Source: Arthrobacter nitrophenolicus (GTDB taxonomy: Bacteria; Actinomycetota; Actinomycetes; Actinomycetales; Micrococcaceae). Taken from it: 64,000 nt of DNA. Position numbers and translations under genes: made by a program. The stretch is taken from positions 1 through 64,000 of the forward strand of contig NZ_AOFD01000010.1 of the NCBI RefSeq assembly GCF_000332815.1. The letters run 5' to 3'. This document shows, in pieces, positions 7,160 to 15,373 of the stretch (position 1 is its first letter; each line of letters begins with the position of its first letter). The notes beneath the pieces are model-generated. The model saw only the letters and a list, made by a program, of their open reading frames with translations. It was not told where the DNA came from and searched no databases.

Positions 7160-8716
7160 GTGCGCTCGTTCCTCCGGCCCCGCGTCCTCGTGGCAGCCCT
7201 CGCCACCCTTACCCTGGCCGGCTGCGGCTTCAGCGGCACCCAGACCCAGGCCGTCCAGGGCACGGCTGCCGCGGACACCAGCCAGCGGATCGTGGTGGAC
7301 AACTTCCGCGCGCCGGTGGCCAACTGGGCCATCGAATCCGATGCCGCCTACATCCTTTCGCTGTCCGGCTGCCTGGAAACCCTCACCCGGTTCGACCAGG
7401 CACAGGGCAAGGTAGTGCCCATGCTTGCGACAGAGTGGAAGCAGACGTCCCCGCTGGACTGGGACTTCACCATCCGCCAGGACGTTTCCTTCCAGGACGG
7501 CACCCCGCTCACCGCGGAGTCGGTGGTTGCCTCGCTGAACCACGTCCTGGACGCCAAAGTGCCGGCCCGGGCCTTCAACCGGACCATGGTCAGCAGCGTC
7601 AGCGCCGTGGACGAAAACACCGTCCGTGTGAGCACCCCGGCCGAAAACCCGCTGGTCCCGTACCGCCTGGCAAGCGTCAACACCGGCATCCTCGCCCCGG
7701 CGGCCTACAAGGACGCAGAGGTGGACCCGTTCGGCCACTGCACCGGCCCCTTCACCCCCGTCTCGGAAAAAGCGAAGCAGTCCCTGACGCTCGACCGCAA
7801 CGAAAACTATTGGGGCGGCGAGGTCCAGCTGGCAGGAGCGGAAATTCGCTTCATCACCAACGGCGCCACCCGCGCGGCCCAGGTCCAGACCGGCGAGGCG
7901 GACATCTCCCTGTCCATCCCGGTGGCGAGTCTCGCCACCCTGAAGGGCACCGCCGGTGTCACCGTGCTGGGCGCCGATTCGCCGCGCACTGCCACCCTGT
8001 ACATGAACAACGGCCGCGCACCGCTGGACAACATCGATGTCCGCAAGGCGATCCGCGACTCGCTGGACCTGGAAGCCCTGGCCGCCAGCGTCTACGAGGG
8101 CGCTGCCCTGCCCGCCACGGGACCGTTCGCGCCGTCCGAGCCCTGGGCCGGCGAGGCGCAGGAGCAGCACAAGCAGGACCTGGAGGGAGCCCGCGCCCTG
8201 CTGGAAAAGGCCGGCTACACCGCCGACCGCCCGCTGGAGATCATCGCAATCGTGGAGCGCGCCGAGTTCGCGGACGTGGCCGCGGTCATCCAGGAGAACC
8301 TGAAGAACATCGGCATCCCGCTGTCCATCCAGGCAAAGGAATACGCCTCGGCGGAACCGGATGTGCTGGCGGGCAACTACGACATGCTGCTCAGCCAGCG
8401 CAACCGACTGATCGACATCGCCGACCCCATCGGCTTCCTGACGGCCGACTACACCTGCAAGGGCACCTACAACCTGAGCCACTTCTGCGATCCGGAGTAC
8501 GACCGGATCATTGCCGAGGCGGCCAAGACGGTGGACACCAACGAACGGTACAAGCTGTACGCGGAGGCCGGACAGATCCTCCAGGACAAGGCGGTCAACG
8601 CCTGGCTGGTTAACGAGCAGGCCACCGACGCCGTCCGCACCAACGTCCTTTCCTACGTCCAGGACCCGCTGTCCCGCTATGTCCTGACGGCAAAGACGGC
8701 CAAGGCCGCCTCCTAG
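7160..8716 (+). CDS. ABC importer substrate-binding lipoprotein, SBP_bac_5 (Opp/Dpp/Ni) family
   Basis: The 518-residue product starts with a lipoprotein signal peptide with the lipobox LAGC (Cys22). It then shows the extracellular solute-binding family 5 pattern: LSGCLETLTRF, VPMLATEWKQ, WDFTIRQDVSFQDGTPLTAESV, and a C-terminal part that ends with VLSYVQDP. Family members bind oligopeptides, nickel or nickel complexes, opine-type metallophores or haem. The GTG start at 7160 fits the signal peptide. It heads a five-domain operon (binding protein, two permeases, double ATPase) with an iron box upstream, so a metal-chelate or metallophore is an attractive but unproven substrate. Confidence 0.88.
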   Translation: MRSFLRPRVLVAALATLTLAGCGFSGTQTQAVQGTAAADTSQRIVVDNFRAPVANWAIESDAAYILSLSGCLETLTRFDQAQGKVVPMLATEWKQTSPLDWDFTIRQDVSFQDGTPLTAESVVASLNHVLDAKVPARAFNRTMVSSVSAVDENTVRVSTPAENPLVPYRLASVNTGILAPAAYKDAEVDPFGHCTGPFTPVSEKAKQSLTLDRNENYWGGEVQLAGAEIRFITNGATRAAQVQTGEADISLSIPVASLATLKGTAGVTVLGADSPRTATLYMNNGRAPLDNIDVRKAIRDSLDLEALAASVYEGAALPATGPFAPSEPWAGEAQEQHKQDLEGARALLEKAGYTADRPLEIIAIVERAEFADVAAVIQENLKNIGIPLSIQAKEYASAEPDVLAGNYDMLLSQRNRLIDIADPIGFLTADYTCKGTYNLSHFCDPEYDRIIAEAAKTVDTNERYKLYAEAGQILQDKAVNAWLVNEQATDAVRTNVLSYVQDPLSRYVLTAKTAKAAS

Positions 8717-8747
8717 CCCCCAAGTCCCTCGAACACCGGACCACCGC

Positions 8748-9689
8748 ATGCTGCAGTTCATCGCCAAACGGACGGCCACCCTGGTGGCCGCCGTCGCTGT
8801 GTCCTCTTTCGCGGTGTTCCTCATCCCCTACGTCACCCCCGGCGACCCGGTCCGGAAGATCATCCGGTCCAGGGTCGCCGGCGATGCCATCGAGGACTCC
8901 TCCGTCCAGGCCCTCGCCGAGAGCCTGGGACTGAACGATCCCCTCGCCGCCCAGTACTTCCGGTGGCTGGGCGACTTCTTCAGCGGTGACATGGGGCTGT
9001 CCTACGTCAGCCGCACCCCCGTCGCAGAGCAGGTCCTGCCCGCGCTTGCCGTCACGCTCAGCCTCGTGGCCATGTCGCTGGGGCTCGCCGCCGCCGTCGC
9101 CCTTCCGCTCGGCATCATCTCCGGGCTGCGTCCGGGCAGCATGCCGGACAAGGCCATCACCGCCGTGACCCAGGCGTTCATCGCCATGCCGGAGTACTGG
9201 GTGGCACCGGTTCTGGTCCTGGTCTTCGCCCTCAAGCTCTCGGTGCTGCCCACGGCCGGCTGGAACGACATGTCCTCGGCAGTCCTTCCTGCCCTGACCC
9301 TGGCACTGCGGCCCATCAGCTTCTTCACCTCCGCGGTCCGCGCCGGCATCATCGACGCAGCAGCAGCGGACCACGTGCCGGCCGCCCGGGCCCGCGGCCT
9401 GAGCCAGGCCCAGTCCATCATCCGCCATGTCATTCCCAACGGGCTGGTGCCCCTGTCCACCCTGTTCGCTGTCTGGTTCGCCGGGCTGCTGGGCGGCTCG
9501 GTGATCGTGGAGGTGATCTTCGCCGTGCCCGGCATGGGCCGCCTGCTCTTCGATTCCGTGGTCAACAGCGACATCCCCCTGGCACAGGGCGGCGTGGTGG
9601 TGGTCGTGGCGCTGGCCGTGGGGGTAACCACCCTGGCCGATTTCGTCCACCGCTTCCTCAACCCCACGGTGGGAGGTTCCCTTGCGTAG
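8748..9689 (+). CDS. ABC importer permease, DppB/OppB type
   Basis: A 313-residue membrane protein with about six transmembrane helices. The order follows DppB: an N-terminal helix (AKRTATLVAAVAVSSFAVFL), the periplasmic PGDPVRKI segment, the LGLNDPLAAQYFRWLGDFFSGDMGLSY motif of first permeases, and the cytoplasmic coupling loop AADHVPAARARGLSQAQSIIRHVIPN that docks with the ATPase. It begins 31 bp after the binding protein and its end overlaps the second permease, as expected in one operon. Confidence 0.9.
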   Translation: MLQFIAKRTATLVAAVAVSSFAVFLIPYVTPGDPVRKIIRSRVAGDAIEDSSVQALAESLGLNDPLAAQYFRWLGDFFSGDMGLSYVSRTPVAEQVLPALAVTLSLVAMSLGLAAAVALPLGIISGLRPGSMPDKAITAVTQAFIAMPEYWVAPVLVLVFALKLSVLPTAGWNDMSSAVLPALTLALRPISFFTSAVRAGIIDAAAADHVPAARARGLSQAQSIIRHVIPNGLVPLSTLFAVWFAGLLGGSVIVEVIFAVPGMGRLLFDSVVNSDIPLAQGGVVVVVALAVGVTTLADFVHRFLNPTVGGSLA

Positions 9690-10510
9690 CCGGATCAGCG
9701 TGACCGCGGTTGCCGGATCAGTCCTTGCCCTGATCGTCCTGGCGGTGCTGCTTGCCCCGTGGATCTCGCCCTACCCGCCCGCGGAGCAGAACCTGGCACT
9801 GCGCCTGGCACCGCCGTCGGCAGCGCACTGGCTGGGTACCGACAACCTGGGCCGGGACACGCTGAGCCGGATCCTGGAGGGTGGCCGGTTCTCCATGTCC
9901 GTCGCCGCCTTGGCAACGGTGCTGACGTGCATCCTGGGGGTGGGCATCGGCATCCTCAGCGCCCGGCGACGTGGCTGGGTGGATGAGTTCCTCACCCGCA
10001 CGAACGATGTCCTGCTCGCGCTGCCGGAGATGGTAGTGGCGCTGTTCATCGTCGCGGCCCTCGGCACCGGATTCGGTCCCCTGCTGCTGGCGCTCACCGT
10101 CACCGGCTGGACGCCCTTCGCCCGGCTGGCACGGACTTGCCTACGACGTCTCCGCCCGCGGGTTCGTGGATGCCGCCAGGGTGCTGGGCTGCAGTCCGCG
10201 CTTCGTTATCTTCCGGCACGTCCTGCCGCACCTTGCCGCCCCGATCCTGGGCCAGGCCACCCTGCGGTTCGGCCACCTGCTGATCAGCGTAGGCGCCCTC
10301 TCCTACCTCGGCCTGGGCGTCCAGCCGCCGCAGTCGGACTGGGGCTCCATGCTGGCCGCGGCGCAGCCGTTTGCCGACCGTGCACCGCTGGGCATCCTGG
10401 CCCCGGGCCTGGTCATCTTCACGGTTGCCCTCTGTGTCACCCTGCTGGGCCAGCGCGCCGCCCACATGGCCGCCGGGCCCCTGCTGCTTCCGACGGCGGC
10501 GGACACGTGA
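9682..10510 (+). CDS. ABC importer permease, DppC/OppC type (frameshifted in this sequence)
   Basis: The start is TTG at 9682 with GGGAGG five bases upstream, overlapping the previous permease stop. The first part shows DppC features: WISPYPPAEQNLALRLAPPS and HWLGTDNLGRDTLSRIL. The frame breaks at about 10133-10141, where cggacttgcctac lacks two bases (CGGACCTTGGCCTAC would restore RTLAYDVSARG). The remainder, in another frame, has the coupling loop DAARVLGCSPRFVIFRHVLPH and ends at 10510. With the two bases restored the protein has 276 residues, normal for the family. Because the out-of-frame read continues without a stop into the ATPase gene, a naive translation gives a false 813-residue fusion. 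Confidence 0.85.
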
Positions 10511-12123
10511 GCGCCCGGCTGGTGCTGGACGGCCTGGAGGTCCGGCACAAAACCGACGACGGCGGACACGGCCGCCGTTTGCTGTCCGGCGTCTCCCTCG
10601 CCGTCGAGCCCGGTGAGTTCGTGGCCCTGGTGGGCAGTTCGGGGTCGGGGAAGACGCTCACCGCCATGTCGTGCCTGCGGCTGCTGCCCCCGCAGCTGGA
10701 AATCACCGCAGGGTCCATCCGGCTGGGGGACCAGGACCTGGCGCGCGCCCGCGAACCCGAACTCAACGCGGTCCGCGGCGGGCGGCTGGGCATGCTGTTC
10801 CAGCAGCCCAAGCGGATGTTCAACCCCAACCGGACCATCGGGAACCACCTCAAAGAGCCGCTGCGCCTGCACGCCGGGCTGCGCGGGTCCAAGGCCCGGG
10901 CCAAGGCCCTGGAGCTGCTGGCGGAGGTTGGTTTCGCCGACCCCGGCAATGGCCTTCGCTCTTTCCCGCACCAGCTTTCGGGCGGCATGGCCCAGCGCGC
11001 CATGACCGCCCTGGCGCTGGCCGGCCAACCGGACATGCTCCTGGCCGATGAGCCTACGTCAGCCCTGGACAAGATGCTTGAACGCCAGGTGCTGCAGCTG
11101 CTGGACCGCGAGCGCCGGGAGCGCGGGCTCGGCATCCTGTACATCACGCACAACCTGGCGTCCGTCGCCGCTTACGCGGACCGCGTCCTGGTCATGAACG
11201 CCGGCAGCATCGTGGAGGACGGACCCGCAGGTGAGCTGCTTACCCGCCCCGCAACGGAGTATGCCCGGGACCTGCTGGCCGCGGCGCAGCTGGCACCCGC
11301 CTCCCGGCGTCGTCCGTCCCCCGGAGAAGGCGACGTGCTGGTCCTGGACAAGGTGGGCAAGCGCTTCGGGCGCAGGCGCGGCAGTACCGTGCTGGAAGAT
11401 GTCTCACTCACGCTCCGCCGCGGGGAGATCCTGGGCGTCCTCGGCCAGTCCGGGTCCGGCAAGAGCACCCTGGCCAAGGCCATCGTCGGGCTTGAGGAGG
11501 CCAGCACCGGGATTATCAGCCGGCGGTTCGACGGCGGCGCCGCCCGGCCCACGGCGGTGCAGCTGGTGTTCCAGGAGCCGCACGGCGCGTTCGACCCCCG
11601 CATGACCCTGCGGGCAAGCCTGCAGGCACCGCTGCCGCCGCGGCGGGACCTCCCGCCCGCCCAGCGGGACGAGCGGATCGCGGCCGCCTTCAAGGAGGTG
11701 GAGCTGGATGCCGCCCTCCTGGACAAGCGCCCCGGCCAATGCTCCGGCGGCCAGCTGCAGCGGGCCACCATCGCCCGCGCCCTCCTGCTCGAACCTAAAG
11801 TGCTGATCTGCGACGAAGCCACCTCAGCCCTGGACGCGCTCACGCAGCGGACCATCCTGAACCTGCTGCTGCGGCTGCAGCGTGAGCATGACCTGTCCCT
11901 GATCGTGATCTCCCACGACATGGACGTGGTGCGGTACATGTGCGACAGGGTGGCGGTCCTGCTCGAGGGTAGGGTTGTGGAGGTGGCCGAAACGCGCGAC
12001 TTTTTCGCCGCCCCGCGGCACCCGCACAGCCGGGCACTGGTGGACGCGTCCATTCCCTGCCGCGCGGACGGCCTGTGGAGCATGCTGGACGCCAGGAACC
12101 CGGCAGTCCGGGGCAACGGCTAG
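10507..12123 (+). CDS. ABC importer ATPase with two fused nucleotide-binding domains (DppD-DppF type)
   Basis: The GTG at 10507 overlaps the permease stop by GTGA and gives 538 residues. The first ATPase domain has Walker A GSSGSGKTLTA, signature LSGGMAQRA and Walker B MLLADEPTSALD. The second has Walker A GQSGSGKSTLA, signature CSGGQLQRA and Walker B VLICDEATSALD. This is the fused arrangement of the OppD- and OppF-like subunits seen in many Opp/Dpp/Nik-type importers, and it would power the two permeases just upstream. It ends convergent with the ligase gene, overlapping by 4 bp, so nothing further downstream belongs to the operon. Confidence 0.92.
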   Translation: MSARLVLDGLEVRHKTDDGGHGRRLLSGVSLAVEPGEFVALVGSSGSGKTLTAMSCLRLLPPQLEITAGSIRLGDQDLARAREPELNAVRGGRLGMLFQQPKRMFNPNRTIGNHLKEPLRLHAGLRGSKARAKALELLAEVGFADPGNGLRSFPHQLSGGMAQRAMTALALAGQPDMLLADEPTSALDKMLERQVLQLLDRERRERGLGILYITHNLASVAAYADRVLVMNAGSIVEDGPAGELLTRPATEYARDLLAAAQLAPASRRRPSPGEGDVLVLDKVGKRFGRRRGSTVLEDVSLTLRRGEILGVLGQSGSGKSTLAKAIVGLEEASTGIISRRFDGGAARPTAVQLVFQEPHGAFDPRMTLRASLQAPLPPRRDLPPAQRDERIAAAFKEVELDAALLDKRPGQCSGGQLQRATIARALLLEPKVLICDEATSALDALTQRTILNLLLRLQREHDLSLIVISHDMDVVRYMCDRVAVLLEGRVVEVAETRDFFAAPRHPHSRALVDASIPCRADGLWSMLDARNPAVRGNG

Positions 12124-13208
12124 GGCCGGCCGGTCTCCAGGACCGAGGCGAGGTCAAAGTTGACCGGCTCCTCCAGCTGCGCGTAGGTGCACGACTCCGG
12201 GTCCCGGTCCGGGCGCCAGCGGTTGAACTGGGCGGTGTGCCGGAACCTGTCCCCCTCCATGTGGTCGTACCGGACCTCCACCACCAGTTCCGGCCGCAGC
12301 GGCACGAAGGACAGGTCCTTGCCGGCGCTCCAGCGGCTGCCCTCGGCGTTCCGCGGCGTCCGTTCGCCTTCCTCCTGCTTCGCCCATGCCCAGGGGTGGT
12401 TGTCGAAATCGGTCACCAGGGGCTGCAGTTCCTGGAACAGCTCCTTGCGGCGCTTCATCGGGAAGGCGCCGATCACGCCAACGCTCGCCAGGCCGCCGTC
12501 GTCCTTGTACAGGCCCAGGAGCAGCGAGCCGATGCTGTCCGGCCCGCTCTTGTGCAGCCGGTAGCCGGCCACCACGCAGTCGGCCGTGCGCTCGTGCTTG
12601 ATCTTGAACATCACCCGCTTGTCCGGTTCGTACCGGCCATCCAGCCTCTTGGCCACCACGCCGTCCAGGCCGGCGCCCTCGAACTGCTCGAACCATTTGC
12701 CGGCGGTGTCCTTGTCCGTGGTGGCGGCCGTGAGGTGGACCGGTGCCTTGCTGGCCGCCAGCGCCTTCTCCAGCGCGGCGCGGCGTTCGGAAAAGGGCCT
12801 GCCGGTGTAGTCGTCATCGCCCAGGGCCAGGAGGTCGAAGGCCACGAAGGATGCCGGGGTCTGCTCCGCCAGCAGCTTCACCCGGCTGGCGGCGGGGTGG
12901 ATGCGCTGCTGCAGGGTGTCGAAGTCCAGCCGGTCGCCCGAGGCGCCCACCAGGATGATTTCCCCGTCCACCACGCACCGCGGCGGCAGGTTCTCCTTCA
13001 GCGCCGCCACCAGCTCGGGAAAGTACCGGGTCATCGGCTTTTCGTTGCGGCTGCCGATTTCCAGCTCGTCCCCGTCGCGGAAGATGATGGACCGGAAGCC
13101 GTCCCACTTGGGTTCGTAGCTGAGGCTCCCTGTCCCCGGAATACCGTCGATGCCGCTGACGGATTTGGCGAGCATGGGCGGGACAGGCGGCATCACGGGA
13201 AGTTCCAT
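12120..13208 (-). CDS. ligC: ATP-dependent DNA ligase, LigC type
   Basis: The 362-residue protein has the nucleotidyltransferase motif I EPKWDGFRS, with Lys34 the predicted AMP-accepting residue, motif III LLAEQTPASFVAFDLLALG, motif IV GLDGVVAKRLDG and motif V MFKIKHERTADCVV, followed by an OB-fold domain. It lacks the polymerase and nuclease domains of LigD. LigC-type ligases seal nicks in mycobacterial-style end joining or repair and accompany the essential NAD-dependent LigA. No Ku or polymerase gene is seen in the window. Confidence 0.9.
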   Translation of the reverse strand: MELPVMPPVPPMLAKSVSGIDGIPGTGSLSYEPKWDGFRSIIFRDGDELEIGSRNEKPMTRYFPELVAALKENLPPRCVVDGEIILVGASGDRLDFDTLQQRIHPAASRVKLLAEQTPASFVAFDLLALGDDDYTGRPFSERRAALEKALAASKAPVHLTAATTDKDTAGKWFEQFEGAGLDGVVAKRLDGRYEPDKRVMFKIKHERTADCVVAGYRLHKSGPDSIGSLLLGLYKDDGGLASVGVIGAFPMKRRKELFQELQPLVTDFDNHPWAWAKQEEGERTPRNAEGSRWSAGKDLSFVPLRPELVVEVRYDHMEGDRFRHTAQFNRWRPDRDPESCTYAQLEEPVNFDLASVLETGRP

Positions 13209-13271
13209 GTGCCCATTCTTGCCCGGGGGCGGCCGGCGCGGAACCCCTGCCCTGCCTGCCGGCGCGGCGGA

Positions 13272-14195
13272 TCAGCCTGCGAGCAGCCAGACGATGAGGA
13301 TCAGCGCCGGCGCCGCAGCGGCCGTGGAGAGCATGATGGTTTCCCTGGCCACGGCCACTCCCCGGCCGTACTTGCTGGCGAACAGGAAGGCGTTCTGGGC
13401 GGAGGGGAGCGCAGCCATGAGGACAACGCCCAGGAGCATGGGCTGGTCCAGGTTGAACAGGAAGCGACCGACGACGAACGCCACCGCCGGCATCACCGCG
13501 GACTTGAGCACGGTGGCGGTGAGGATCTCCGCCGTATGCCCGCCGCTGCCCAGCATCCGGCTGCCGTGCAGCGACATGCCGAACGCCAGCAGCACCACCG
13601 GCACGGCCGCGCCGCCGAGCAAGGCCAGCGGGGCCATCACCGGCTCAGGCAGCTCCACGTTGAACGCCGCCAGCACCACGCCCAGGAGGGTGGCGATGAT
13701 CATGGGATTCCGGAACGGCTGCGTCAGCATCAGCCGCGGCGAGAACCTGCCGGCGGCCGAAAGGTCCAACAAGGTGAGCACCAGCGGCGCCAGCAGGAGC
13801 AGCTGGACCAGGAGCACCGGTGCCACGGGGGTGGCGTCCCCCAGCGCGTACAGGGTGATGGGGATGCCGATGTTGTTGGCGTTGACGTAGGAACTGGCCA
13901 TGGCGCCGACCGCCGTTTCGGCGAGCGGCCTCGGGAACCACAGCCGGCTGATCACCACGTACAGCAGCGCGGTGACCAGTGCGGTAAGCAGGGCCAGCGG
14001 CACGTAGGCAGAGAACACCACGCTGACGTCCGATTCCAGGACCACCGTGAACAGCAGGACCGGGTTGGTGATGAAGAACGCCGTGCGCGTCAATGCCGTG
14101 ACGGTGGGCTCGCCGCCCAGGCCGCAGCGCGCCGCGATGTACCCCACGGCGATCACGACGCCGATCACCGCCAGCCCGATCAGCACGCCTCCCAT
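13272..14195 (-). CDS. AEC-family transporter (auxin efflux carrier-like)
   Basis: A 307-residue protein with about ten hydrophobic helices in the AEC arrangement, including ITNPVLLFTVVLESD in the first half and the NANNIGIPITLYALGD motif typical of bacterial members. I start at ATG 14195, preceded by GAAGGAAG; the frame upstream to 14294 lacks a hydrophobic N-terminus. Bacterial AEC proteins export or exchange malonate, malate or other organic acids; the substrate here is unknown. The gene is divergent from the LLM oxidoreductase. Confidence 0.85.
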   Translation of the reverse strand: MGGVLIGLAVIGVVIAVGYIAARCGLGGEPTVTALTRTAFFITNPVLLFTVVLESDVSVVFSAYVPLALLTALVTALLYVVISRLWFPRPLAETAVGAMASSYVNANNIGIPITLYALGDATPVAPVLLVQLLLLAPLVLTLLDLSAAGRFSPRLMLTQPFRNPMIIATLLGVVLAAFNVELPEPVMAPLALLGGAAVPVVLLAFGMSLHGSRMLGSGGHTAEILTATVLKSAVMPAVAFVVGRFLFNLDQPMLLGVVLMAALPSAQNAFLFASKYGRGVAVARETIMLSTAAAAPALILIVWLLAG

Positions 14196-14254
14196 TGAGG
14201 TACTTCCTTCCCGTTCCGCCGGCCCCCGCATCGTCGGCAGGAACGCAGTACTAC

Positions 14255-14267
14255 AAGTTCCAAACTT
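14255..14267. promoter_or_regulatory. Short inverted repeat between the AEC and LLM oxidoreductase genes
   Basis: AAGTT and AACTT around a 3-bp spacer lie 60 bp before the AEC start in the divergent intergenic region. It may be a repressor site, but it is short and could be chance. Confidence 0.25.
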
Positions 14268-14347
14268 ATCCGACAAGTGGACGGGTTTGGGCACCGCCGT
14301 CCGGGATGCCCTCGACAGGGCACCGTACCGGACGGTAGAGGTTAACG

Positions 14348-15373
14348 ATGGTTACCGTCGGCTTTCACGCCTCCCACGAACAGATCAGTCCCGGCCAGCT
14401 GCTCCAGGATGTCCAGCATGCGGAGCGCGCAGGCTTTGACGCCGCCATGTGCTCCGACCACATCGAGCCGTGGTCCGCACGCCAGGGCCATTCCGGGTTC
14501 GCCTGGTCCTGGCTGGGGGCCGCCCTGGCCACCACCGGCCTCCGGTTCGGGGTGGTGACGGCACCGGGCCAGCGCTACCACCCGGCAATCATCGCCCACG
14601 CGTCCGCGACCCTCGCCGGGATGTTCCCGGGACGGTTCTGGTTCGCCCCCGGCAGCGGCGAAAACATGAACGAGCACATCACCGGCGATGCCTGGCCGGC
14701 CAAGGACATCCGGCAGCGCCGGCTGGAAGAGTGCGTTGACGTCATCCGCAGGCTGCACCGCGGTGAGGAAGTCACGCACCGCGGCCTGGTGACGGTGGAG
14801 CAGGCGCGGATCTGGGATGTCCCGGATTCTCCGCCGCCGCTGATTGCGCCCGCCATCAGCGTGGAGACAGCACGACGTGCCGCCGCCTGGGCGGACGGGC
14901 TGGTCACCGTCAACCAGCCTGCCGACAAGCTGCGGGACATGCTGGCCGCCTACCGGGACAACGGCGGACAAGGCAAGGCCGTGCTGCAGGTCCACCTTTC
15001 GTGGGCGTCCCGCGAAGAGCAGGCTGCTGCCATCGCCGTGGACCAGTGGCGGACCAACACGTTCGCCCCGCCTGTGCCCTGGGACCTGCCGACGGCCGGG
15101 CATTTCGACGGCGTGGGCGAGCATGTGGGCGAGGAGCAGGTCCGCACAAGCGTCAACGTATCGGCAAGCCTGGAGCAGCACGTGGACTGGCTGGCCGGTT
15201 ACGCCGAGCTCGGGTTCGACGAGCTCTACCTGCATTTCGTGGGCCAGGAGCAGGCTCCCTTCATCGACGCGTTCGCGGCGGACGTCCTGCCCCACCTGCG
15301 GACATCCGGCGGAGCGCCTGAACCGCAGCTTGCCGCAGCGGCTGCCGAACCGTCGTCGGAGGCCCGGGCATGA
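14348..15373 (+). CDS. LLM-class flavin-dependent oxidoreductase (TIGR03885-like)
   Basis: The 341-residue product has the luciferase-like monooxygenase TIM barrel: VGFHASHEQISPGQLLQDVQ at the start, AAMCSDHIEPWS, FGVVTAPGQRYHPAIIAH and MFPGRFWFAPGSGE. These match the LLM subgroup annotated as non-F420 flavinoid oxidoreductases. The natural substrate of the subgroup is unknown. The stop overlaps the start of the GH13 gene by ATGA, so the two are almost certainly one transcript and translationally coupled, which suggests a link with sugar metabolism or osmoprotection. Confidence 0.85.
   Translation: MVTVGFHASHEQISPGQLLQDVQHAERAGFDAAMCSDHIEPWSARQGHSGFAWSWLGAALATTGLRFGVVTAPGQRYHPAIIAHASATLAGMFPGRFWFAPGSGENMNEHITGDAWPAKDIRQRRLEECVDVIRRLHRGEEVTHRGLVTVEQARIWDVPDSPPPLIAPAISVETARRAAAWADGLVTVNQPADKLRDMLAAYRDNGGQGKAVLQVHLSWASREEQAAAIAVDQWRTNTFAPPVPWDLPTAGHFDGVGEHVGEEQVRTSVNVSASLEQHVDWLAGYAELGFDELYLHFVGQEQAPFIDAFAADVLPHLRTSGGAPEPQLAAAAAEPSSEARA

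Noticed and set aside
12075-14198. 707-residue plus-strand open frame
   Set aside because: Antisense to the ligase and AEC genes, Gln/His/Arg-rich low-complexity read.
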